From UBA2357 sp002344625 (GTDB lineage: Bacteria; Pseudomonadota; Gammaproteobacteria; Burkholderiales; Rhodocyclaceae), in assembly GCA_937995335.1 (NCBI GenBank), contig CALKIH010000049.1, forward strand, positions 75,192-139,191: a DNA stretch of 64,000 nt, in the 5' to 3' direction. Positions within the stretch are counted from its first letter, which is position 1. Each line of letters opens with the position of its first letter. Both the position numbers and the translations under genes were made by a program. Shown here piece after piece: positions 7,287 through 13,815 of this stretch. Below the pieces are notes generated by a model. The model searched no databases and was not told where the DNA came from. It saw nothing but the letters and a program-made list of their open reading frames with translations.

Positions 7287-9463
7287 TAGCGCGGGTGCCA
7301 GGCTTCGCCCGGGCGCGTGGGCTGGCCCGGATGGCTGCCGTCGATGGCATGCATTGCATTGGCGACACGACCCGCTTCGATCACGATCACCCGATCGGCG
7401 TGCGCAATCGTTTCGGGGCGATGCGCGACGATGATCCGGGTCAGCGGCAGTGCGCGTACCGCTTCGTTCACGCTGCGTTCGCGCGCGAGGTCGAGGTGGC
7501 TGGTGGCTTCGTCGAGAAACAGGATCCGTGGTGACCGGTACAGCGCGCGGGCCAGGAGGATGCGCTGTTTCTGCCCGCCCGACAACACCGTGCCCATGTC
7601 GCCGACGAGGGTGTGATACTGCATCGGCATGGTTTCGATGTCGTCGTTGATCGCGGCGCGGCGCGCGCATTCGCGCATGCGGTCGGGATCGGGCTCGGTG
7701 GCGAAGAAGCAGATGTTCTCGGCAATCGAGCCGGCGAAGAGTTGGTCGTCCTGCATCACGCTGGCGACCATCTCGCGGTAGTTGTGCAGTCCGATTCGCG
7801 CGAGCGGAATGCCGTCGATCAGGATCTGGCCGTGCGTAGGCTGCAGCAGGCCCAGCATCAGTTTCATCAGTGTCGTCTTGCCGCATCCCGAGGGGCCCAC
7901 GATCGCGACCGACTCTCCGGCAGCGACCTCGAAGCTCACCCGGTCGAGCACCAGCGGATCGGACTCGGCATACCGGAAGCTCGCGTCGTGCACAGTCAGG
8001 CGGCCGCTCAGCTCGCGCGCGGGCTGGCCCGGGTTCGTCGGCCCCGACGCTTCGGGTGCGACCAGCGCGATATCGGCGATCCGGTCGACATGCAGACCGA
8101 GCAAGCGGAACTCGATCAGCTTTTCGAGCAGGCCGGCGAAGCGCTGCACGAACTGGGTCTTGTAGGCGATGAACGCGAACAACATGCCGACCGTGAACGC
8201 CGGGCCCGTTGCCGCGTCGAGCACCAGGCGCGCACCCAGCCAGATCGTGACCACGCTCTCGATGCCGAACAGCATGCCGTTGAGGCTGGTGTACAGAATG
8301 CCCAGGCGCTCGGTCCGGATTCCGGCGTTGAACGCGTCTACGGTTAGGTTTTGCCAGCGCGCGCCGCGCGGTGTCTCATGCCCGAACAGGCGCACGGTCT
8401 GCATGCCGCGCAGCGTCTCCAGAAAGTGGCTGTGCTGGCGCGCGCCGCGTACGATGTGTTCCTCGGTTGCGAGGCGCATTGGTCGATTCAGGAGCAGGCG
8501 CAGGACTGCGTAGAGCGCGGCCGCGGCGAGTACGACCAGGGTGAGTTGAATGCTATAGATCAGCATCATGATCAGCGTCACGACCACCATCAGTCCGTCG
8601 ATCAGCGCTTCGAGAAAGCCGCTCGTCAGGGTGCGCTGGATCACGTTCACCGACTCGAAACGCGATACCACGTCGCCCATGTGGCGTTTCTCGAACCAGG
8701 CCATCGGCAAGCGCACCAGATGGCGGAACAGCCTGGTCACCAGTTGCAGGTTGAGGCTGGTGCCGAGCACCATCAAGACCCAGCCGCGCAGCGCGGTCAC
8801 ACCGACCTGCAGCAACGCCAGCAGCAGGAACCCGACACCGAGCACGGTGACGAGGTCGCGGTCCTCGGCCACCAGCGCGTGGTCGACGACCCACTGCATG
8901 TAGAACGGTCCGATCAGCAACAACAGCTGCAAGACCAGCGCCAGCGCCAGTGCCTGCAGCAGCGTGCCGGCGAGGCCGGGCAGGCGGCCTATCAGGGTAT
9001 GCAGTTTCAGCCCGCTCGTTTCGGATTTGAGCTCGAAGTCGGCCGCGGGATTCAGTTCCAGCGCGACGCCGCTGAACGCCTTCGAAACCTCGGCCAGCGA
9101 CAGGCGGCGGCGTCCGCAGGCCGGGTCGTGGATGGTCACGCCGTCGTGGTGCACGCGCACCAGCACCACGAAATGATTGAGGTCCCAGTGCAGCAGGCAC
9201 GGCAACCTGAGATGCGCAAGATGCTCGAGCTCGACCCGCAGCGGCCGGGTGTCGAGGCGCAGCTCGGCCGCGAGGCGCATCAACTCGGCGAGGCTGGCGC
9301 CGCGCAGCGAGATCGAATGCCGGTTGCGCAGGCTGCGCAATTCGACCCGATGGCCGTGATGGGCCGCGACCATCGCGAGGCACGCGAGACCGCACTCGGC
9401 CGCCTCGGACTGCATCACGACCGGCGTGCGCTTCGACGAAAACAGGGAGAGGTCGAGATGCAT
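7280..9463 (-). CDS. C39-peptidase-containing ABC exporter (PCAT) for double-glycine leader peptides
   Basis: A 727-residue fusion. The N-terminal C39 cysteine protease domain (about 8-140) has Gln18, Cys24 in SEAAECGLACL, His97 in NHFVVL and Asp113 in HDPACG, so the catalytic set is intact. A six-helix ABC transmembrane domain and a C-terminal ATPase follow, with Walker A GPSGCGKTT, signature LSGGQKQR and Walker B ILFLDEATSHLD. Such proteins cut a leader after Gly-Gly while exporting the peptide; the likely substrate is encoded at 11283-11549. The ATG at 9463 lies 14 bp past the HlyD stop. A GTG at 9481 would overlap that stop and is a real alternative. Confidence 0.93.
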   Translation of the reverse strand: MHLDLSLFSSKRTPVVMQSEAAECGLACLAMVAAHHGHRVELRSLRNRHSISLRGASLAELMRLAAELRLDTRPLRVELEHLAHLRLPCLLHWDLNHFVVLVRVHHDGVTIHDPACGRRRLSLAEVSKAFSGVALELNPAADFELKSETSGLKLHTLIGRLPGLAGTLLQALALALVLQLLLLIGPFYMQWVVDHALVAEDRDLVTVLGVGFLLLALLQVGVTALRGWVLMVLGTSLNLQLVTRLFRHLVRLPMAWFEKRHMGDVVSRFESVNVIQRTLTSGFLEALIDGLMVVVTLIMMLIYSIQLTLVVLAAAALYAVLRLLLNRPMRLATEEHIVRGARQHSHFLETLRGMQTVRLFGHETPRGARWQNLTVDAFNAGIRTERLGILYTSLNGMLFGIESVVTIWLGARLVLDAATGPAFTVGMLFAFIAYKTQFVQRFAGLLEKLIEFRLLGLHVDRIADIALVAPEASGPTNPGQPARELSGRLTVHDASFRYAESDPLVLDRVSFEVAAGESVAIVGPSGCGKTTLMKLMLGLLQPTHGQILIDGIPLARIGLHNYREMVASVMQDDQLFAGSIAENICFFATEPDPDRMRECARRAAINDDIETMPMQYHTLVGDMGTVLSGGQKQRILLARALYRSPRILFLDEATSHLDLARERSVNEAVRALPLTRIIVAHRPETIAHADRVIVIEAGRVANAMHAIDGSHPGQPTRPGEAWHPRYA

Positions 9464-9477
9464 GGCCCGGCCGTCCG

Positions 9478-10725
9478 TCACACCCGCCGCGCGATCGCCA
9501 GCACCGGATCGAACAGCCACTCGATCAGGCGCCGCCGATCGATGCGCACATCGGCGTCGAGCAGCATGCCCGGCTGCAGCGCGAGCGCCTGTCCATGGGC
9601 GTACACCGCCTGTGCTGCGATCCGCACGGTAACCGGGTAGGCGGGTTCGGTCACCATCGCCGGCAGGCGCACCTCGCCCGGCTGGATCGGGGCGCGGCCG
9701 ATCGCCACCACTTCGCCTTCATGATGGCCGAAGCGCTGGTAGGGAAACGCCTGGTACCTCAGCGCGACGATCTGGCCGGTGTGAATGAAACCGGCGGCGC
9801 GGGTGGGGACCAGCAGGGTCGCCTCGAGGGTGGCGCCGTGCGGAAGAATGCTCAACAGCGGTGTTTCGGGATCGACGCGTTGGCCGACATCGGTCAGCAC
9901 CGAGGTAATCGTGCCATCGGCCGGTGCGGTCACGAGCACTTCGCGCCGGGCCTCGCCTTCGGCCAGTTGCTGTTCGATTTCGAGGGCTTCGCGCTCGAGC
10001 GCGGCCAGGGTGTTCGGCTGGCGCATGCGTGTCGAATCGAGTGCGGCGCGCGCCTCGTCGAGCTCGCGCGCCAGCGCCGTGAGCCCGCGGACGTGGCCGG
10101 CGAGCAGGCTTTGCTGGTCGAGCAACTCGTCTTGCCGGAGCTGAATCGTTGCCTCGGAAACGAACCCGGCTTTCACCAGTTCACCGTAACGCTCGAGGCT
10201 TCGCGCGGCGCTCGCGACCCGCCTGCCCTGGAGGGCCTGCTGGGCACCGGCCTGTTCGAGCTCGGATTCGAGGCTGCGGATGCGCGCCGCGAGCGCATCG
10301 AGCGCCAACCGGTCGGCCGCGGTCTGGTTCGCGATCACTGCCCGGAGATTGTCGCGGCGCCGTTCGAGTTGGGCCAGCGCGGCGGCATGGGCGCCCTCGG
10401 CATGGGCGGTCGCGCGTTCGCTGGTGACCCGCAGCAATACGTCACCGCGTCGAACCTGGCGGCCTTCGTCGACGGCGCGTTCGATGACGGTCCCGACCTG
10501 CGGCGCGTGGACCCGGATCAGGCCCTGGGTCGGCACCAGGAAGCCGCTGACATGCGCCTTGCGCGTGTATTCCCCCCAGAAACCGTAGGCGACGACGAGC
10601 GCGGCGGCGAGCACGGCGGCAAACACCAGGAGCCGGACCGACGGCGGCGTCGCGATCAGAACGCCACCCTGCAAGCCGTTCCTGTTCGCCTCGAGCGCTT
10701 CGGCGCGAAACAGGGGTCTGGTCAT
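9478..10725 (-). CDS. HlyD-family periplasmic adaptor of the peptide exporter
   Basis: A 415-residue membrane-fusion protein. One N-terminal transmembrane helix lies at about 30-50, then a lipoyl/barrel-sandwich half (GTVIERAVDEGRQVRRGDVL), a long coiled-coil hairpin (about 100-240), the second lipoyl half (ITSVLTDVGQRVDPETPLLSI) and a beta-barrel end. It bridges the ABC exporter downstream to an outer-membrane channel. No TolC gene is present nearby; the only outer-membrane barrel close by is the one ending at 6778. The ATG at 10725 follows GGAGGAAGAATC, an ideal ribosome site, so the longer frame upstream is rejected. Confidence 0.92.
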   Translation of the reverse strand: MTRPLFRAEALEANRNGLQGGVLIATPPSVRLLVFAAVLAAALVVAYGFWGEYTRKAHVSGFLVPTQGLIRVHAPQVGTVIERAVDEGRQVRRGDVLLRVTSERATAHAEGAHAAALAQLERRRDNLRAVIANQTAADRLALDALAARIRSLESELEQAGAQQALQGRRVASAARSLERYGELVKAGFVSEATIQLRQDELLDQQSLLAGHVRGLTALARELDEARAALDSTRMRQPNTLAALEREALEIEQQLAEGEARREVLVTAPADGTITSVLTDVGQRVDPETPLLSILPHGATLEATLLVPTRAAGFIHTGQIVALRYQAFPYQRFGHHEGEVVAIGRAPIQPGEVRLPAMVTEPAYPVTVRIAAQAVYAHGQALALQPGMLLDADVRIDRRRLIEWLFDPVLAIARRV

Positions 10726-10750
10726 GATTCTTCCTCCCGCGTTGATGAAC

Positions 10751-10784
10751 GTCCGGCATCGCGTGCAGGTTTGCGATGCCGGAC
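10751..10784 (-). promoter_or_regulatory. Intercistronic stem-loop between the Cys-rich gene and hlyD
   Basis: GTCCGGCATCGC and GCGATGCCGGAC form a perfect 12-bp stem with a 10-base loop inside the only sizeable gap (112 bp) of the operon, about 25 bp before the hlyD ATG. There is no T-run after it on the minus strand, so it looks more like an mRNA-stabilising or expression-separating element than a full terminator. Confidence 0.55.
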
Positions 10785-10837
10785 GCCATTCGTGGCGAAC
10801 GATGCGTCCGGTGTGAAACGGTGGTACCGCCCCGGCA

Positions 10838-11272
10838 TCAGAAGATCCGCGGGTCGGCCGCCTGCCGGACCGGCGAGTCGGCATTGAAGCAAGTGCGCAC
10901 GACCTGCGGACAGCGCAGGCACGCGGCTTCGGCATGCTGGTGCCACCATCGGCAGGATGCCCTGATCGCGCAGGTGGGTAGCTGATTCACCACCACCGGC
11001 GCCATGCGCACCGTTTTCTCGCCGAAGCGGCACATCTCGCGGTCGTGATCGAAATGGCCGCACGCCCTGGCGATGCAGCGCGAGGCGAAGCGGAACATCT
11101 CGGTCGGGCTGGCCGGTTCGGCGAGCGCCAGGAGTTCGGGCGTGACCGCCTGGGCCGTGTCCAGATAGGCCGTTTCCGGCCTTTCCGGCGTCCCGACGAT
11201 CAGTCCGAACAAGCTCGCCCCGTAGCTGCCGGGGTCGGCGCTGGGGCACATGAGGTCGGGCGCGCGGGCCAT
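10838..11272 (-). CDS. Nine-cysteine protein of unknown function in the peptide-export operon
   Basis: A 144-residue soluble protein with no signal peptide or membrane segment. Nine Cys residues sit at 9, 66, 71, 81, 101, 107, 118, 121 and 128, with the C-terminal group spaced C-x5-C-x10-C-x2-C-x6-C (LPTCAIRASCRWWHQ, then CLRCPQVVRTC). That density suggests metal or Fe-S binding, or a redox role. I do not recognise the family. The gene starts 10 bp after the double-glycine peptide gene and precedes the exporter genes, so it may modify, chaperone or protect against the peptide. It is not a radical SAM enzyme: CxxxCxxC is absent. An overlapping frame in another register has no support. Confidence 0.7.
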   Translation of the reverse strand: MARAPDLMCPSADPGSYGASLFGLIVGTPERPETAYLDTAQAVTPELLALAEPASPTEMFRFASRCIARACGHFDHDREMCRFGEKTVRMAPVVVNQLPTCAIRASCRWWHQHAEAACLRCPQVVRTCFNADSPVRQAADPRIF

Positions 11273-11282
11273 GATCCGCTCG

Positions 11283-11549
11283 TCAGAACTTGAGCGTCAT
11301 GGCTGCGCCGGTCAGGCGCTGGTCGATGATCGGCTTGGACAGGAACTGGTCCGCCAGGCGGCGCTCGATGATGCCGTACGGAAAGTAGTCGCGCAGGACG
11401 ATGGCGCCGCCACCGACCTGTTCGATTTCTTCCGGGGTGAGCTCGGTCACCCGCTCGCGGGCCTCGAGCGCCCGGGCGCGGCTCTGGGCGACCATGTCGT
11501 CGATGCGGTCGGCGCGGATGGTGAGCGGGTCGTGGGTATTGTTTGTCAT
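11283..11549 (-). CDS. Putative double-glycine-leader precursor peptide
   Basis: An 88-residue peptide with a good ribosome site (AGGAG, 8 bp before the ATG). The charged N-terminal part ends in ELTPEEIEQVGGG, the leader form processed by C39-peptidase exporters, with cleavage expected after the second or third Gly. That leaves a core of about 40 residues starting at or near AIVLRDYFPYGIIE. The core has no Cys, Ser-rich or Gly-rich stretch, and a few aromatic residues, so lanthionine or sactipeptide chemistry is unlikely and a plain bacteriocin or signalling peptide is more likely. A matching exporter and adaptor follow in the same operon. The leader assignment is strong; the biological activity is unknown. 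Confidence 0.8.
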   Translation of the reverse strand: MTNNTHDPLTIRADRIDDMVAQSRARALEARERVTELTPEEIEQVGGGAIVLRDYFPYGIIERRLADQFLSKPIIDQRLTGAAMTLKF

Positions 11550-11665
11550 GATGGCTCTCCTGAAGGTTGAGGGTGCTGTCGCAGCGCAGGTGCGTGAGGC
11601 TGTGCGTGCGATTGCAGATTAAGTTTTCAGGTGGGGCCGAACGATGAAACAGCGCACGCGCTGAC

Positions 11666-11681
11666 CGTGAAAAAAGTCACA
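11666..11681 (-). promoter_or_regulatory. CRP-type operator upstream of the peptide operon
   Basis: Read on the minus strand, TGTGA-N6-TCACG differs from the CRP consensus TGTGA-N6-TCACA at one base. It lies about 117 bp upstream of the precursor-peptide ATG. A possible -10 element, CTTAAT, lies at 11618-11623 on the minus strand. If that is used, the operator centre falls near -62, the classic class I CRP position. The region 11550-11796 holds no gene. The regulator encoded at 442-1095 is the obvious candidate binder. Confidence 0.55.
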
Positions 11682-11796
11682 CTTGCGCGTTGGCCGCAGG
11701 GGCGGCGCCTGCGTGAGATGGAGCGGGGTGCCCGGACCGGGCGCGAGTGGATTCGGTGCCGGACGGTGTTCGCCGCGGGGCGGACACCGTGGCGCC

Positions 11797-12627
11797 TCAT
11801 TCGAACAGGCTCAGGATTCCGTCCAGGCCGACATGGTCGAAGCAGCAGCTCGATACCTTGCGCAAGACCGGCTTGGCGCGAAAGGCGACGCTGAAGCCGG
11901 CGGCCTCGAACATCGGGATGTCATTGGCGCCGTCGCCGGCCGCGATGACCTGAGCGCTGTTCAGCCCGAGGCTGTCGCGCACGCGGCGCAACTGCGTCGC
12001 CTTCGCCTGCGCATCGATCATCGGTCCGTCGATGCGCCCGGTGAGATGGCCGTCGCGCACTTCGAGCGCGTTTGCGCAGGCCTGGTCGAAACCCAGGCGC
12101 TCGCGCAGCCTGTCGGTGAAGTAGGTGAATCCGCCCGATACCAGCATGGTATGAATGCCGGCTGCCTTGAGCCCGCGCAGCAGGCGTTCCGCACCGGGGT
12201 TCAAGCGCAGCCGCTGTTCGTACACGCTGGCCAGCGCGTTTTCGCTGAGGCCCTCGAGCAGCGCCACCCGCCGGGTGAGCGATTCGCCGAAATCGATCTC
12301 GCCGCGCATCGACGCTTCGGTGATCGCCGCGACCTCTGCCTTGAGCCCCTGCATGTCGGCGATCTCGTCGATGCACTCGATGTCGATCAGGGTGGAGTCC
12401 ATGTCGGTGACGAACAGGCCGAAATCCGCGAGCTTCAGGCCGTCGGGGATCCAGGCGAAGTCGAGCCTGGCGCCCGCGCAGATCGACGCGACGTCGTCGC
12501 TCGCCGACGCGCCATGGAGCCGGAAGGCCTGGGGGTGGATCTGGCGGATGTCGCTGGTGCCAACCGCCCGGGCGAGGCTTTTCAGCGCGATCGTGTCGAC
12601 GTCGTCGCCCTGTACGACGAGATTCAT
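11797..12627 (-). CDS. serB: Phosphoserine phosphatase SerB
   Basis: A 276-residue HAD-superfamily enzyme that removes phosphate from phosphoserine, the last step of serine synthesis, in the cytosol. Motif I is DMDSTLIDIECID with the nucleophile and acid Asp pair, motif II Ser lies in MLVSGGFTYF, and motif III/IV is GDGANDIPM with Lys upstream in AKATQLRR. The N-terminal 85 residues or so form the small regulatory-like domain usual in proteobacterial SerB. Its ATG overlaps the aroG stop (ATGA), so translation is probably coupled. Length and motifs are normal. Confidence 0.95.
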   Translation of the reverse strand: MNLVVQGDDVDTIALKSLARAVGTSDIRQIHPQAFRLHGASASDDVASICAGARLDFAWIPDGLKLADFGLFVTDMDSTLIDIECIDEIADMQGLKAEVAAITEASMRGEIDFGESLTRRVALLEGLSENALASVYEQRLRLNPGAERLLRGLKAAGIHTMLVSGGFTYFTDRLRERLGFDQACANALEVRDGHLTGRIDGPMIDAQAKATQLRRVRDSLGLNSAQVIAAGDGANDIPMFEAAGFSVAFRAKPVLRKVSSCCFDHVGLDGILSLFE

Positions 12628-13709
12628 GCAGCGCGACTCCTGGCCGGCCGGATCTCGCTCAGGATCGCATGCGCATCGCGGATCATGCCGACCGTGGTGT
12701 CCCAGCCCACGCAGCCGTCGGTGACCGAACAGCCGTACTTGAGCTGCGACAAATCCTTCGGAATCGACTGGTTGCCGGCTTCGATGAAGCTCTCGATCAT
12801 CATGCCGACCACGGACTGGTTGCCCTCGCGTATCTGGTGAATCACATCCTTCATCACCAGCGGCTGGAGTTCGGGCTTCTTCCATGAGTTCGCATGCGAG
12901 CAATCGACCACGACATTGGGCGCGAGCTTGGCCTTGGCGAGTGCCTGTTCGGCGAGCGAGATCGATACCGAATCGTAGTTGGGACGCCCGCCGCCGCCGC
13001 GCAGCACCACGTGGCCGTAGGGGTTGCCGCGGGTGCGCAGGATCGCCGACTGGCCACGGCCATTGATGCCGAGAAAACTGTGCGGATGCGAAGCCGACAG
13101 GATCGCGTTGATCGCGACATCCATGTCGCCGTCGGTGGCGTTCTTGAAACCCACCGGGGTCGACAGGCCCGAAGACATCTCGCGATGGGTCTGCGATTCC
13201 GAGGTGCGGGCACCGATCGCGGTCCACGAGATGAGGTCGCCGTAGTATTGCGGCGCGATCGGATCGAGCGCCTCGGTGGCGGTCGGCAGCCCGATCTCGC
13301 ATACGTCGCGCAGGAAGCTGCGGGCGCGGTGCATGCCCTCGTCGATCTTGAACGAGTCATCCATGTGCGGATCGTTGATGAAGCCTTTCCAGCCGACCGA
13401 GGTGCGCGGCTTCTCGAAATAGACCCGCATCACCAGCACCAGGGTATCGGCGACTTCGTCGGCGAGGCCTTTCAGGCGGCGCGCATAGTCGAGCCCCGCG
13501 ACCGGGTCGTGAATCGAGCACGGGCCGACCACGATGAACAGGCGCGGATCCCTGCGGTCGAGGATGTCTACGAGTGCGCGACGGCCCTTGAGGACGGTCG
13601 CCGCGGCGGCGTCGGTGAGCGGAACCGCGGCCTTGACCTCCTCGGGTGAGGGCATGTGGTCGGCGGCGAGAATATTGAGGTTTTCGGTTTGGGCGACGGA
13701 CATTGCCAT
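12624..13709 (-). CDS. aroG: 3-deoxy-7-phosphoheptulonate (DAHP) synthase, class I
   Basis: A 361-residue class I DAHP synthase, joining phosphoenolpyruvate and erythrose 4-phosphate in the first step of the shikimate pathway. Diagnostic stretches are FIVVGPCSIHD, EKPRTSVGWKG, GARTSESQTHREMSSG, KNATDGD and DCSHANSWKKPE, which carry the substrate and metal residues. Which amino acid inhibits it cannot be read with certainty. Two ATGs lie 6 bp apart (13709 and 13703); the first is used. The last bases overlap the serB start. A TAAAAT at 13740-13745 could be its -10. Confidence 0.95.
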   Translation of the reverse strand: MAMSVAQTENLNILAADHMPSPEEVKAAVPLTDAAAATVLKGRRALVDILDRRDPRLFIVVGPCSIHDPVAGLDYARRLKGLADEVADTLVLVMRVYFEKPRTSVGWKGFINDPHMDDSFKIDEGMHRARSFLRDVCEIGLPTATEALDPIAPQYYGDLISWTAIGARTSESQTHREMSSGLSTPVGFKNATDGDMDVAINAILSASHPHSFLGINGRGQSAILRTRGNPYGHVVLRGGGGRPNYDSVSISLAEQALAKAKLAPNVVVDCSHANSWKKPELQPLVMKDVIHQIREGNQSVVGMMIESFIEAGNQSIPKDLSQLKYGCSVTDGCVGWDTTVGMIRDAHAILSEIRPARSRAA

Positions 13710-13739
13710 TCTCGCTCTGTATTGGTCGGACGGACGCTC

Positions 13740-13745
13740 ATTTTA
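13740..13745 (-). promoter_or_regulatory. Candidate -10 element of aroG-serB
   Basis: TAAAAT on the minus strand, placed for a start about 24 nt before the aroG ATG. No clear -35 is visible at 17 bp spacing. Confidence 0.35.
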
Positions 13746-13763
13746 ACCCCGTGGCGTCCAAAA

Positions 13764-13807
13764 CGGTGCGCACCGCCGCCCGTGACCGGGCGCCGCCGGG
13801 CGCCCGG
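13764..13807 (-). terminator. Two GC-rich hairpins after mfd
   Basis: Just past the mfd stop, CCGGGCGCC and GGCGCCCGG form a 9-bp stem with a 4-base loop (13786-13807). Further along the minus strand CGGTGCGCACCG (13764-13775) is a perfect palindrome followed by TTTTGG. Together they make a plausible end for the mfd transcript before the aroG promoter. Confidence 0.45.
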
Positions 13808-13815
13808 GAAGGCCA

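Noticed and set aside
10722..11249. Longer alternative frame over the nine-Cys gene
   Set aside because: Translation is Arg/Gly/Ala-rich and lacks the Cys pattern; the 144-residue frame has better spacing to the peptide gene.
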